DNA of 64,000 nt from Ottowia sp. oral taxon 894 (GCF_001262075.1 NZ_CP012073.1:2033001-2097000), one strand, 5' to 3'. Numbered from the stretch's first letter, positions 42,345 to 53,362 are shown. The notes: generated by a model not told the origin, from the sequence alone. Translations and numbers: made by a program.

Positions 42345-42842
42345 ATGAAAAAAGAACGCCACGTCAGCCAGACGCCCGCCACCGTCTGGCTGCGCCAGCA
42401 CGGCGTGCCCTACACCGGCCACGCCTATGACTACCAGCCCCACGGCGGCGCCCTGCAAGGCGCGGCGGCGCTGGGGCTGAGCGCGCACGCCGTGATCAAA
42501 ACCCTCGTCATGCAAGACGAGCACGCCCGCCCGCTCATCGTCCTCATGCACGGCGACCGCAAAGTCTCCACCCGGCAGCTGGCGCGGCAAATTGGCGTCA
42601 AAACCGTGCAGCCATGCGAGCCTGCCGTGGCCGAACGCCACAGCGGCTACCAGGTTGGCGGCACTTCGCCTTTTGGCACGCGCCGCGCCATGCCCGTGTA
42701 TGTCGAGCAAAGCATCCTGGAGCTGCCCCAAATCGCCATCAACGGCGGCCGCCGTGGCTTTATCGTGCAAATCAACCCGCAGGCTTGCGTGCAGGCGCTG
42801 GGCGCGCGGCCCGTGCATTGCGCCATCAGCCTGGACGAATGA
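42345..42842 (+). CDS. ybaK: Cys-tRNA(Pro)/Cys-tRNA deacylase YbaK
   Basis: 165 residues, INS/YbaK editing domain that hydrolyses mischarged Cys-tRNA(Pro). Family features: AAALGLSAHAVIKTLVMQDE, GDRKVSTRQLARQIGVK (with the conserved Lys) and GYQVGGTSPFGTRRAMPVYV. Normal length. The ATG at 42345 opens the family N-terminus; no strong ribosome site. Confidence 0.93.
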   Translation: MKKERHVSQTPATVWLRQHGVPYTGHAYDYQPHGGALQGAAALGLSAHAVIKTLVMQDEHARPLIVLMHGDRKVSTRQLARQIGVKTVQPCEPAVAERHSGYQVGGTSPFGTRRAMPVYVEQSILELPQIAINGGRRGFIVQINPQACVQALGARPVHCAISLDE

Positions 42843-42900
42843 GCCTGTTTTTGAATTTCATTTTCTTTGCATTTATTTTTCGTATTTCTTCGCATCGCAT

Positions 42901-43611
42901 ATGACTGAAAATGAATCATCCCGCCTGGAGTTTTTTCGAGGCGCGCGGGAAAGCGCGCCCATGCTGATTGGCCTGCTGCCTTTTGCCATGATTCTGGGCG
43001 TGCAAGGCGGGCAAAAAGGCATGAGCTGGCTGGAAATGCTGCTGATGACGGGAATGAATTTTGCCGGCGGCTCCGAATTTGCCGCCGTGAATTTATGGGC
43101 GCATCCGCAGCCCATATGGCTGATCGCCACCGTCACATTCATGATCAATTCGCGCCACATACTCATGGGCGCGGCGCTGGCGCCTTTTCTGCGCGATATG
43201 CCATTGAAAAAAGCGCTGCCCGCCCTGTTTTTCATGTGCGATGAAAGCTGGGCAATGGGCCTGGCGGAAGTGCGGCGGCGGCAGGCGCTGGGGCTGCCTT
43301 CGTTCAATTTGCCGTTTTACGCGGGCGTTTGCGCCATTTTGTATTCCACCTGGATTGTTTTCGCGGCTCTGGGCGCGGCGGTGGGGCCGCTGTTTGGCGA
43401 CGTGGCGGCCTGGGGCTTTGGCATGGCGTTTCCCGCTGTTTTTCTGGTTTTGCTTCGCGGCATGTGGAAAGGATTTTCAGCGGCGCTTCCCTGGCTGGTG
43501 AGTCTGCTCGTGGCGGCGCTGACTTACCGGCTGGCGCCGGGCGCGTGGTATGTGCCGGCGGGGGCCTTGTCGGGCCTGGCGGTGGCGTATTTCCGGAGCG
43601 GTTCAAAATGA
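42901..43611 (+). CDS. azlC: AzlC family branched-chain amino acid exporter, large subunit
   Basis: 236 residues, six to seven membrane segments. APMLIGLLPFAMILGVQGGQ and MNFAGGSEFAAVNLW, then FMINSRHILMGAALAPFL, are the AzlC signature. Forms a two-component exporter with the next gene; related pairs export branched-chain amino acids. The ATG at 42901 lies in an AT-rich leader; codon use is less GC-biased than in ybaK. Coupled to azlD through ATGA. Confidence 0.92.
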   Translation: MTENESSRLEFFRGARESAPMLIGLLPFAMILGVQGGQKGMSWLEMLLMTGMNFAGGSEFAAVNLWAHPQPIWLIATVTFMINSRHILMGAALAPFLRDMPLKKALPALFFMCDESWAMGLAEVRRRQALGLPSFNLPFYAGVCAILYSTWIVFAALGAAVGPLFGDVAAWGFGMAFPAVFLVLLRGMWKGFSAALPWLVSLLVAALTYRLAPGAWYVPAGALSGLAVAYFRSGSK

Positions 43612-43907
43612 TTTCGCTCGAATCCTTTCTGGTTTTTCTCAGCATGCTGGGCGTGACTTATTCCACGCGGCTGATGGGTTTTTTCGCCTTGCGCAATCGC
43701 ACATTGAGCCAGCGCGCCGCCAGCGTCATGCAAGCCGCGCCCGGCTGCGTGCTGATTGCGGTGATCGCCCCTTATTTCGTTTCCGACAAGCCGCACGAGC
43801 TGATTGCCATTGCGCTGACGGCGGCAGCCGCCAGCCGCCTGCCCATGCTGCCCACGGTTTTGCTGGGCGTGGTTTCATCCGGCCTGCTGGGGCATTGGAT
43901 GAAATAG
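43608..43907 (+). CDS. azlD: AzlD family transporter small subunit
   Basis: 99 residues with three to four membrane segments; YSTRLMGFFALRNRTLSQRA and LPMLPTVLLGVVSSGLL match AzlD. Partner of AzlC. The ATG at 43608 overlaps the azlC stop. Confidence 0.92.
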   Translation: MISLESFLVFLSMLGVTYSTRLMGFFALRNRTLSQRAASVMQAAPGCVLIAVIAPYFVSDKPHELIAIALTAAAASRLPMLPTVLLGVVSSGLLGHWMK

Positions 43908-44023
43908 CGTTTGAAAGCGCGGCAGAGCAGCCCGCCGCCCGACAATGCGCGGGTGATGGCGCGCGGGTTCGTGATTGCGCCTGCCGCGCCTGCCGGTTTT
44001 TTTGACTGTTGCTTTTTGCCACG

Positions 44024-45403
44024 ATGCCTGCCGCTTCCCCAAACGTTTCTTCTGCGCTGCTTTCCCAAAGCGCCCGCCCGGCCCGTTTTTCAGCCCGCTT
44101 CTGGCAGCTGGCGCATCCTTTGTGGCTGTGCCCGTTCAGGCCGATGTTCGCGCTGGCGATGCTCTCGGGCTGGGGGCTGATGGCGGCCTGGGGGGCTTTT
44201 CTGTTTTGGGGCTGGCCGCTGCCTGCGGTGGAGGGCGGGCCGTTTGTGTGGCACGCACACGAGTTGCTGCTGGGCTTTACGCTGGCGGCGGCGGCGGGTT
44301 TTGCACTGACGGGCGTGCCTGAATTCACGGATACGCCCGCCTTTGCCGCCGCGCCGGTGCGCTGGCTGGCGGGGCTGTGGCTGGCGGGGCGGGTGGCCTT
44401 TTGGTGCAGCGGCTGGTGGCCCGTGGCGGCCCTGGCGGCCTCGGCGCTGGCGCATCTGGCCTTCATGGCGCTGCTGCTGGCGCTGCTGACGCCCCGGCTG
44501 TGGCGCGCGCCGGAGCGCCGGCATCTTTCATTCGCCTGGACGCTGGCGCTGATGATGGCGGCCACGGCCGGCTTTTATGCCGATGCCTTGCGCGGCGAGC
44601 CGCCCATGCGCTGGCTGCATGGGCTGCTGGGGGCGCTGATGGTGCTGATCATCGTGGCGATGAGCCGCATTTCCATGAGCATCGTCAATGCCAGCATTGA
44701 CGACAGCGAGGCGGCGCGCCGCGCCGTGGAAAGCCGCCAGCAAGACCCGGAATACGAGGCCACGCGCGAAACGCGCCGCTACCTGGCCCGGCCGCCGCGC
44801 CGCAATCTGGCCATGCTGGCCATTGCCCTGTTTACCGCCGCCCAGTGGTGGGAGCCGGGCGCGCGCACCAGCGCCTGGCTGGCCCTGGCCGCCGCCTGCG
44901 CCGTGCTGAACCTGATGGGCGACTGGCACGTGGGCCGCCCGCTGCTGCGCCCCTGGCCGCTGATGCTGTATGCGGCTTACGCCTTCATGGCGGCGGGCTA
45001 CGCGCTGACGGGTGTGGGGTTGCTGACGGGGCTGCCGCCGAATGCGGGGCTGCATTTGCTCACGGCAGGGGCGCTGGGGCTGTCGGTTTTCGTGGTGATG
45101 TGCATTGCGGGCTACACGCACAGCGGGCTGGAAAAAAGCGGCCGCCCCTGGGTGCTGGCGGGCGCGGCCCTGGTGGCGGCCAGCGCCGTGCTGCGCGCCT
45201 GCGCCTACGCGCTGGATGCCACGGCGCTGCTGATGGGCGCGGCCGCCCTGCTGTGGTGCGCCGCCTTCGCGCTGATGAGCTGGCGCATGCTGCCCGTTTT
45301 CTGGCGGCCGCGCGCCGACGGGCAAGGCGGCTGTGATGGCGTGCTGGATGCGCCGCAAGAAGCGGCCTCCGCGCCTGCGGATTCAGCTCCGGCATCTCCA
45401 TGA
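44024..45403 (+). CDS. nnrS: NnrS family membrane protein (haem/copper)
   Basis: 459 residues, about 12 membrane segments. CPFRPMFALAMLSGWGLMAA and FVWHAHELLLGFTLAAAAGF near residue 75 (His ligands) plus RWLHGLLGALMVLIIVAMSR are NnrS features. NnrS is a haem- and copper-containing protein that protects against nitric oxide-induced metal/iron stress and is often linked to denitrification. The ATG at 44024 was preferred to a TTG 15 nt earlier. The next gene codes for azurin, a redox partner in denitrifying chains, which supports a nitrogen-oxide context. No nor or nir gene is in the window. Confidence 0.9.
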   Translation: MPAASPNVSSALLSQSARPARFSARFWQLAHPLWLCPFRPMFALAMLSGWGLMAAWGAFLFWGWPLPAVEGGPFVWHAHELLLGFTLAAAAGFALTGVPEFTDTPAFAAAPVRWLAGLWLAGRVAFWCSGWWPVAALAASALAHLAFMALLLALLTPRLWRAPERRHLSFAWTLALMMAATAGFYADALRGEPPMRWLHGLLGALMVLIIVAMSRISMSIVNASIDDSEAARRAVESRQQDPEYEATRETRRYLARPPRRNLAMLAIALFTAAQWWEPGARTSAWLALAAACAVLNLMGDWHVGRPLLRPWPLMLYAAYAFMAAGYALTGVGLLTGLPPNAGLHLLTAGALGLSVFVVMCIAGYTHSGLEKSGRPWVLAGAALVAASAVLRACAYALDATALLMGAAALLWCAAFALMSWRMLPVFWRPRADGQGGCDGVLDAPQEAASAPADSAPASP

Positions 45404-45472
45404 TGGGATGACAGGTTTGGGCGCGCCGCTCTCTAAGCGACGTGCGGCGTTGCGAAGAGGTCGCAGCCGTTC

Positions 45473-45503
45473 TTGAGCAAACGCGGCGCATGCGCCATAG
45501 AAT
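45473..45503 (+). promoter_or_regulatory. Candidate azurin promoter
   Basis: TTGAGC at 45473-45478 and TAGAAT at 45498-45503, separated by 19 bp, 60 nt before the azurin start. Spacing is longer than ideal. No FNR box (TTGAT-N4-ATCAA) is found. Confidence 0.35.
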
Positions 45504-45562
45504 GCGCACTGGTTCCGGGTTTGTTCGCCTGGTTCCGTTTTTCCACAGAAAGGACATTCATC

Positions 45563-46012
45563 ATGACCAAAACCGCTCTGCGCGCCCTCGCTGCCGCTGC
45601 TTTGATGGCAACCGCCGGCTTCGCCCATGCTGCTTGCGACGTCACCGTTGAAGCTGGCGACAACATGAAATACAACACGAAGGAAATTGCAGTCGATAAA
45701 AGCTGCAAGGAATTCAAGGTGCACCTCAAGCACGTGGGCAAGATGAACAAAGGCTCCATGGGCCACAACCTGGTCATCACCAAGACCGAAGACATGAAGG
45801 GCGTGATCGGCGACGGCATCAAGACTGGCGCTCCTGAATACGTCAAGCCCAATGACGAACGCATCGTGGCCCATACCAAGATGCTGGGCGGCGGCGAAGA
45901 AGACACCATCACCGTGGACATGTCCAAGGTCAAGACCGATGGCGACTACTCCTTCTTCTGCTCCTTCCCCGGCCACAGCAGCGTGATGAAGGGCAAGCTC
46001 AAGTTCTCCTGA
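45563..46012 (+). CDS. azu: Azurin (blue copper protein)
   Basis: 149 residues with signal peptide (cut after AHA, residue 23). The type 1 copper ligands are His68 (in MGHNL), Cys133, His138 (FFCSFPGH) and Met142; Cys25 and Cys48 should form the usual disulfide. Periplasmic electron carrier between cytochromes and nitrite reductase or oxidases. The ATG at 45563 is preceded by AAAGGAC. Monocistronic, with a strong terminator after it. Confidence 0.97.
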   Translation: MTKTALRALAAAALMATAGFAHAACDVTVEAGDNMKYNTKEIAVDKSCKEFKVHLKHVGKMNKGSMGHNLVITKTEDMKGVIGDGIKTGAPEYVKPNDERIVAHTKMLGGGEEDTITVDMSKVKTDGDYSFFCSFPGHSSVMKGKLKFS

Positions 46013-46044
46013 TCGCAGGCTGAGCTTTCCATCTCGCTCCCGAT

Positions 46045-46077
46045 GAAAAAACGCCCGGCTTCATGCCGGGCGTTTTT
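46045..46077 (+). terminator. Rho-independent terminator of azurin gene
   Basis: AAAAACGCCCGGC, loop TTCAT, GCCGGGCGTTTTT. Symmetric A/T tracts make it potentially bidirectional. The rest of the gap to sppA (46078-46328) holds an E1 copy. Confidence 0.92.
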
Positions 46078-46193
46078 GTTGGCGCAAGCGGAGCGTCTGG
46101 CAGCGGGGCAGGGCGGCCTCCTCGTTCTGGCCCACTTTTGCCTTCCCGCTTTTTCCGCATCCCTTTGCTGGCGGGCAAGCTCTGATCAGGATT

Positions 46194-46279
46194 CTAAAAA
46201 AGGAGCAAATTCAAGCCCTTGAAAATGGCCTCAGCGCCCGTTCCACTAGGACATCATGCTATGGAACAAAGAGCAAAAA
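46194..46279 (-). repeat. E1 intergenic repeat
   Basis: AAAAAAGGAGCAAATTCAAG, core CCACTAGGACATCATGCTAT, end CAAAGAGCAAAAA. Lies between the convergent azurin and sppA genes. Confidence 0.88.
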
Positions 46280-46328
46280 CGGCCTCTGCCGAACCCATTC
46301 ACGTCCAGGGCGCGCGCTGACAGCGCCT

Positions 46329-47279
46329 TCAGCGCAAAGCCACGCTGCGCAGGGCCGAGACGGCGCCTTGCCCGATGGCCGCGCCCAGGCGGCGCGTCAG
46401 GCGCTCGAACACCTTTTCTTCCGGCGTGTAGTCCACCAGCTCCTCGGCCTTGACCACTTCGCGCGCTACGCCGTCCACGCTGCCCAGGCTGTCGGCCAGG
46501 CCCATGTCCACGGCCTGCTCGCCTGTCCAGAACAGGCCGCTGAAGGTGTCGGCCGTTTCCTTCAGGCGCTCGCCCCGGCCCTGCTTGACGGCGGCGATGA
46601 ACTGCCGGTGTATCTGGTCCAGCAAGGTTTGTGCGTGCTGGCGCTGGGCGTCGCTCATGGGGCTGAAGGGGTCGAGAAAGCCCTTGTTGCCGCCCGCCGT
46701 CAAAAGCCGCCGCTCGATGCCCAGCTTTTCAAGGCTGCCGGTGAAGCCAAAGCCGTCCATCAGCACGCCAATGCTGCCCACCACGCTGGCCTTGTTCACG
46801 TAAATCTTGTCGGCGGCCGAGGCAATGTAGTAGGCGGCGGAAGCGCAGGTGTCTTCCACCACCGCGTAAACCGGCTTGTCATGCAATTCGCGCAGGCGGC
46901 GGATTTCGTCGTACACCAGCCCGGCCTGCACCGGGCTGCCGCCGGGCGAATCAATTTGCAGAACCAGCGCCTGCGCGCTTTCATCTTCCATCGCGCTGCG
47001 CAGTGCGGGCAGCAGCTGTTCGGCATTGTTTTCGCTGTCGCTGGAAATTTCGCCCCGGATGGAAATGACCGCCGTGTGTGGCCCCGCAGGCGCAGCGTTT
47101 TGCGACTGGCTGATCATCACGGCCGCCAATCCCGCGACAAGCAGCATCCATAGCAGCGTTTTGATCACGCGCCAGCGCCGCGCGGCCCGGCGCTCACGCG
47201 CGTCAGCCAGCAGCAGCTTCTCCAGCGCCCGCCTCTCCCATTCCGGTGAACGCGAGAGGATTTCGGTATCCGTTTTCAT
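46329..47279 (-). CDS. sppA: S49 family signal peptide peptidase SppA (short form)
   Basis: 316 residues. One N-terminal membrane segment (about 39-56) anchors a periplasmic serine protease that degrades cleaved signal peptides. VLQIDSPGGSPVQAGLVYDE is typical, DTCASAAYYIASAADKIYVN carries the nucleophilic Ser, and the general-base Lys lies in LLTAGGNKGFLDPF or close by. The length is that of the single-domain form, not the 600-residue E. coli form. ATG at 47279. The 368-bp gap upstream (47280-47647) holds an E2 fragment, a half E1 and the tRNA promoter. Confidence 0.93.
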   Translation of the reverse strand: MKTDTEILSRSPEWERRALEKLLLADARERRAARRWRVIKTLLWMLLVAGLAAVMISQSQNAAPAGPHTAVISIRGEISSDSENNAEQLLPALRSAMEDESAQALVLQIDSPGGSPVQAGLVYDEIRRLRELHDKPVYAVVEDTCASAAYYIASAADKIYVNKASVVGSIGVLMDGFGFTGSLEKLGIERRLLTAGGNKGFLDPFSPMSDAQRQHAQTLLDQIHRQFIAAVKQGRGERLKETADTFSGLFWTGEQAVDMGLADSLGSVDGVAREVVKAEELVDYTPEEKVFERLTRRLGAAIGQGAVSALRSVALR

Positions 47280-47365
47280 TGAAAGCCTTGAGAGTGAGCG
47301 AAAGCGCGGCAGTATGCCAGCCCGCCCGGCTGGCAGAAGCGGGGGCCGAGCTGCCTGCTTTTTTC

Positions 47366-47490
47366 AGGACCTGTTCATGATCTGGCCGTGAGAGGCAAAA
47401 GTGAGAGGCAAAAGTGCGGAATCGGAATGGGCCGCAAGGCGCAAACGGCAGAAGAGCTTCGTGGCCCATTGAGAGATTCGCAATGTCCAC
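47366..47490 (+). repeat. E2 element, partial copy
   Basis: AGGACCTGTTCATGATCTGG and CCGTGAGAGGCAAAAGTG (with a short tandem duplication of GTGAGAGGCAAAA), then AATGGGCCGCAAGGCGCAAA, match one arm and the centre of E2. The right terminal repeat is not recognisable. Confidence 0.55.
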
Positions 47491-47507
47491 GAACGTTTGT
47501 GGTTACG

Positions 47508-47575
47508 CTTTTTTCTCCGGGTCGTTTTCAAGGGGCCTGAATGCGCGCCTTCTTCTTGTTTGATGTGGCAGCCCG
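47508..47575 (+). repeat. Half E1 element
   Basis: TTTTTCTCCGGGTCGTTTTC then GGGCCTGAATGCGCGCCTTC and TGTTTGATG match only the right half of E1. The left half with CATAGCATG is missing. Confidence 0.5.
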
Positions 47576-47608
47576 CCATGCCAGAGCGTGAAGCCTGGAG
47601 AAATCCGC

Positions 47609-47614
47609 TACAAT
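47609..47614 (+). promoter_or_regulatory. Candidate -10 element of the tRNA-Val promoter
   Basis: TACAAT (one mismatch to TATAAT) ends 33 nt before the tRNA 5' end. At the matching -35 place only GCGTGA is seen, so the promoter call rests on the -10. Confidence 0.45.
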
Positions 47615-47647
47615 CTCGCGCTTTACTGCCTGCGCTGCAAGGCAGAC

Positions 47648-47722
47648 GGGTGATTAGCTCAGCGGTAGAGCACTGCCTTCACACGGCAGGGGTCACATGT
47701 TCGATCCATGTATCACCCACCA
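47648..47722 (+). tRNA. valT: tRNA-Val (anticodon CAC)
   Basis: 75 nt with encoded CCA. Acceptor stem GGGTGAT/ATCACCC is perfect; D-arm GCTCAGCGGTAGAGC; anticodon arm CTGCC-TTCACAC-GGCAG reads anticodon CAC (codon GTG); T-arm ACATG-TTCGATC-CATGT. The discriminator is A. Single gene, no neighbouring tRNA. Confidence 0.97.
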
Positions 47723-47794
47723 CACACTCAGGCGCCTGGCTTTGCGGCCAGGCGCTTTTTTTTGTGGCCCAGCGCCTGCTCTTTCAAGCTGCCC

Positions 47795-48451
47795 ATGCCC
47801 CGCCGCTTTGACCTCATCTGCTTCGACTGGGACGGCACCCTGTTCGACTCCACCGCCCTCATCGTCCGCGCCATCCAGCAGGCCGTGGCGGATGTGGGCG
47901 GACAACAGCCCAGCCGCGAAACCGCCGCCTACGTCATCGGCATGGCGCTGGCGCCCGCGCTGGCCCATGCCGCGCCTGATGTGCCGCCCGAAAAACACCC
48001 GCTGCTGGCCGAGCGCTACCGCCAGCACTACCTGGCGTGTCAAAACGACATCAGCCTCTTTGACGGCGTGCGCCCTCTTCTGGCCGAACTGAAGGCGCGC
48101 CACCACTGGCTGGCCGTGGCCACTGGCAAAAGCCGCCGGGGGCTGGATGGCGCGCTGCGCCTGGCCGGGCTGCAAGCGGCCTTCGACGGCTCCCGCACCG
48201 CTGACGAAACCGCAGGCAAGCCCAGCCCGCTCATGCTGCACGAGCTGATGCGCGAATTCGGCTGCGACCCCGGGCGCACGCTGATGATTGGCGATACCAC
48301 GCACGATCTGCAAATGGCCCGCAACGCCGGCTGCTGCGCCGTGGCGGTGAGCTATGGCGCGCACGACAGCCCGGCTCTGGCCGCGTTGGAGCCGCTGCAT
48401 ATCGCCCATTCCGTCTCCGGCCTGCGCCGCTGGCTGAGCCAAAACGCCTGA
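47795..48451 (+). CDS. HAD-IA family hydrolase (phosphoglycolate phosphatase-like)
   Basis: 218 residues. Motif I FDWDGTLFDS (nucleophile Asp11, acid Asp13), motif II VATGKSRRGLD, motif III around GKPSPLMLHE and motif IV LMIGDTTHDLQMA are complete. Such proteins dephosphorylate small phosphorylated substrates; in Burkholderiales this gene usually lies by rluC and sppA, and sppA is indeed close. The ATG at 47795 gives MPRRFDLICFDWDG; an earlier in-frame start would lie within the tRNA gene. Confidence 0.9.
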   Translation: MPRRFDLICFDWDGTLFDSTALIVRAIQQAVADVGGQQPSRETAAYVIGMALAPALAHAAPDVPPEKHPLLAERYRQHYLACQNDISLFDGVRPLLAELKARHHWLAVATGKSRRGLDGALRLAGLQAAFDGSRTADETAGKPSPLMLHELMREFGCDPGRTLMIGDTTHDLQMARNAGCCAVAVSYGAHDSPALAALEPLHIAHSVSGLRRWLSQNA

Positions 48452-48481
48452 CGCCGCCTCATGAAAAGCGGAGAGCGCTGC

Positions 48482-48575
48482 CTAATTCAGCTCCTATATC
48501 AATAGCGTTATGTCCTAGAGGAAACTGCGCAAAACGGCATTTTGACCCCCTTGAATTCGCTCTCTTTTTAATGTT
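48482..48575 (+). repeat. E1 intergenic repeat
   Basis: CTAATTCAGCTCCTATATC left, AATAGCGTTATGTCCTAGAG core with AAACTGCGCAAAACGGCATT, CCTTGAATTCGCTCTC right. With the copy at 49404 it flanks hslV in the same orientation. Confidence 0.87.
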
Positions 48576-48625
48576 GTTCGGCCTGATCGGCCAGCTGCTC
48601 CAGCCGGGCCTGCGCCTGGGCAGTG

Positions 48626-48781
48626 AGAACCTGTTCAAAGTCTGTCCGTAGGCGCGAAAAATGCGGCTCCGGGTGGCTTGCCGCGTTGCAAATCCTCGCT
48701 GGGCCACAAGGCTCATCTGCACCTTGCAGCCCATCTCGAACCACACTTTTGCCCCTGACGGCCGGACTCCGAACAGGTTCT
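48626..48781. repeat. E2 inverted-repeat element, intact copy
   Basis: 156 bp bounded by a perfect 11-bp terminal inverted repeat, AGAACCTGTTC and GAACAGGTTCT. The two halves are imperfect reverse complements along most of their length (left GTCCGTAGGCGCGAAAAATG against the reverse of CACTTTTGCCCCTGACGGCC). No open frame and no obvious target duplication. Lies between an E1 copy and hslV; together they fill the 408-bp gap 48452-48859. Confidence 0.75.
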
Positions 48782-48859
48782 GAAAACGGGTTTCCCGCTT
48801 GAATTGCCGCCTTCGCGCCTTCTCTTGTGAAATGCCTGCCTGCCCCCATTTCGCGCGGC

Positions 48860-49405
48860 ATGCAACAGTTTCACGGCACCACCATTCTCAGCGTGCGCCG
48901 CCAGACTCCCGAAGGCTGGCAGGTCGCCCTCGGCGGCGACGGCCAGGTCACGCTCGGCAACATCGTCATCAAAGGCTCCGCCCGCAAAGTGCGCAAGCTC
49001 CATCACGGCAAAGTGCTGGCCGGCTTTGCCGGCGCCACGGCAGACGCCTTCACGCTGTTCGAGCGCTTTGAGGCCAAGCTGGAAAAGCACCAGGGGCACC
49101 TCACCCGCGCCGCCATCGAACTCACCAAAGACTGGCGCACCGACCGTGTGCTGCGCCGCCTGGAGGCCATGCTCGCCGTGGCCGACCGCGAAGCCTCGCT
49201 CATCATCACCGGCAATGGCGATGTGCTCGAACCCGAGCAGGGCATCGTCGCCATCGGCTCCGGCGGCCCCTATGCCCACTCCGCCGCCAAGGCGCTGCTG
49301 AACAACACCGATCTGGGCGCGGAAGACATCGTGCGCAAATCGCTGGCCATTGCGGGCGAGCTTTGCATCTACACCAACATGCAGCACACCATCGAAACGC
49401 TTTGA
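48860..49405 (+). CDS. hslV: ATP-dependent protease subunit HslV
   Basis: 181 residues, N-terminal threonine protease that forms a dodecamer capped by HslU. The sequence [14 protein letters not shown] implies a six-residue propeptide and nucleophile Thr7. [20 protein letters not shown] and [19 protein letters not shown] are conserved. The ATG at 48860 gives the normal betaproteobacterial start. Its stop codon lies inside an E1 copy, which separates it from hslU by 128 bp. Confidence 0.96.
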   Translation: MQQFHGTTILSVRRQTPEGWQVALGGDGQVTLGNIVIKGSARKVRKLHHGKVLAGFAGATADAFTLFERFEAKLEKHQGHLTRAAIELTKDWRTDRVLRRLEAMLAVADREASLIITGNGDVLEPEQGIVAIGSGGPYAHSAAKALLNNTDLGAEDIVRKSLAIAGELCIYTNMQHTIETL

Positions 49406-49493
49406 ATTCGCTCTTGATTCCATAGCGTTACGTCCAATAGACACGTGCGCCAGGGGCTTTTTCTAGTCTCTGAATCTGCTCCTCTTTCTGAAC
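49404..49493 (+). repeat. E1 repeat overlapping the hslV stop
   Basis: TTGAATTCGCTCTTG left (its TGA is the hslV stop), CATAGCGTTACGTCCAATAG core, CTGAATCTGCTCCTC and TTTCTGA right. Lies inside the hslVU operon, so it does not fully terminate transcription or hslU has its own promoter. Confidence 0.85.
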
Positions 49494-49533
49494 CGAAGCC
49501 GCTGCGCTTCACCTCTTGTCCACAAGCTTTGCC

Positions 49534-50883
49534 ATGTCTTCCATGACCCCGCAGGAAATCGTCTCCGAGCTGGACCGCCACATCGTCGGCCAGCAAGATG
49601 CCAAACGCGCCGTCGCCATTGCCTTGCGCAACCGCTGGCGCCGCCAGCAAGTGCCTGAAAAGCTGCGCGCCGAAATCACGCCCAAGAACATTCTCATGAT
49701 CGGCCCCACCGGCGTGGGCAAAACCGAAATCGCCCGCCGCCTGGCGCGCCTGGCCAACGCACCCTTCATCAAGGTGGAAGCCACCAAATTCACCGAAGTG
49801 GGCTACGTGGGCAAAGACGTGGACTCCATCATCCGCGACCTGGCCGAAATAGCCGTCAAGCAAACCCGCGAGCAGGCCATGCGCCAGCACCAGGCCCGCG
49901 CGCAAGACCTGGCTGAAGAGCGCGTGCTCGATGCCCTGCTGCCCGCCGCCCGCCCGGCTGACGGCGACGCCGCCAGCGAAAGCCACGCCGGCAGCCGCCC
50001 CGACAGCGCCACGCGCCAAATCTTTCGCAAAAAACTGCGCGAAGGCCAGCTTGACGACAAGGAAATCGAGCTGGAACTGGCCCAGCCCGGCCAAATGCTC
50101 GAAGTTGTCGGCCCGCCCGGCATGGAAGAAATGGCCGAGCAAATCCGCTCTGTCATGAGCCAGATGGGCGCGCCGCGCCTGAAAAAGCGCCGCGTGCGCA
50201 TTGCCGAAGCCATGCGCTTGCTCACCGAAGAAGAAGCGCAAAAACTGCTGAACGAAGAAGACATCCGCGCCGAAGCCGTGCGCAACCTGGAGCAAAACGG
50301 CATCGTCTTCATCGACGAAATCGACAAAGTCGCCTCGCGCGGCGAAGGCGGCGGCACCGCCGACGTCTCGCGCCAGGGCGTGCAGCGCGATCTGCTGCCG
50401 CTGGTGGAAGGCGCCACCGTCAGCACCAAATACGGCATGGTCAAAACCGACCACATCCTCTTCATCGCCTCCGGCGCCTTTCACCTGGCCAAGCCCAGCG
50501 ACCTGATCCCCGAGCTGCAAGGGCGCTTTCCCATCCGCGTGGAGCTTGGCTCGCTCACCGTGCAGGACTTTGAAGCCATCCTCACCCAAACCCACGCCAG
50601 CCTCGTGCGCCAATACCAGGCCCTGCTGGAAACCGAAGGCGTCACGCTCGACTTCCGGCCCGAAGGCATCGCCCGCCTCGCGCAAATTGCCTGCGACGTC
50701 AATGAATCCACCGAAAACATCGGCGCACGCCGCCTGGCCACCGTGATGGAGCGCCTGCTCGACGAAGTCAGCTTCGCCGCCACCAGCTTGCAAGGCCAAA
50801 CCATCACCATCGACGCCGCCTACGTCAACGAGCGCCTGGCCGCCCTGAGCAAGGACGAAGACCTCTCGCGCTTCATCCTTTGA
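49534..50883 (+). CDS. hslU: ATP-dependent protease ATPase subunit HslU
   Basis: 449 residues, AAA+ unfoldase for HslV. Walker [19 protein letters not shown] (near residue 56), Walker [13 protein letters not shown] (near residue 262), the pore-loop region [16 protein letters not shown], and the C-terminal tail [15 protein letters not shown] that inserts into HslV are present. Start [20 protein letters not shown] at 49534. Confidence 0.97.
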   Translation: MSSMTPQEIVSELDRHIVGQQDAKRAVAIALRNRWRRQQVPEKLRAEITPKNILMIGPTGVGKTEIARRLARLANAPFIKVEATKFTEVGYVGKDVDSIIRDLAEIAVKQTREQAMRQHQARAQDLAEERVLDALLPAARPADGDAASESHAGSRPDSATRQIFRKKLREGQLDDKEIELELAQPGQMLEVVGPPGMEEMAEQIRSVMSQMGAPRLKKRRVRIAEAMRLLTEEEAQKLLNEEDIRAEAVRNLEQNGIVFIDEIDKVASRGEGGGTADVSRQGVQRDLLPLVEGATVSTKYGMVKTDHILFIASGAFHLAKPSDLIPELQGRFPIRVELGSLTVQDFEAILTQTHASLVRQYQALLETEGVTLDFRPEGIARLAQIACDVNESTENIGARRLATVMERLLDEVSFAATSLQGQTITIDAAYVNERLAALSKDEDLSRFIL

Positions 50884-50973
50884 CCGCGCCCAGGGCGCGC
50901 GCCGCTCTGATATCAGGCTGTTCATGCACTTTGGGCAGTGCGTCTTCAAGGTATGCCCCAAGCGCTGGATTGA

Positions 50974-53172
<2,199 letters not shown>

Positions 53173-53225
53173 AAGCGGCCCTGCACGGGCGAGAAAAGCG
53201 GCCGGGGCAGGGCGGAACATAGAGG

Positions 53226-53315
53226 TTTTTTGCTCTTGTATCCATAGCATGACGTCCTAGTGGAACCTGCGCGAAACGGCTTTTCGGACCCCTTTAATTT
53301 GCTCCTGCTTTTGAT
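53226..53315 (+). repeat. E1 intergenic repeat
   Basis: TTTTTTGCTCTTGTATCC left, CATAGCATGACGTCCTAGTG core, CTTTAATTTGCTCCTGC and TTTTGATTC right. Lies between convergent ligA and cobQ. Confidence 0.87.
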
Positions 53316-53362
53316 TCCCTTTGATGCGCTTCCTGCCGCCGCGCCTGTGCCGCAGGCGTGGC

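Noticed and set aside
45404-45562. FNR/Anr box upstream of azurin
   Set aside because: TTGAGCAAAC has only the left half of the consensus; no matching right half at the correct spacing.
47648-47722. tRNA-Val as integration site of the T3SS locus
   Set aside because: The locus begins about 7.5 kb away after hslVU, ligA and cobQ. No integrase and no duplicated tRNA 3' end were seen.
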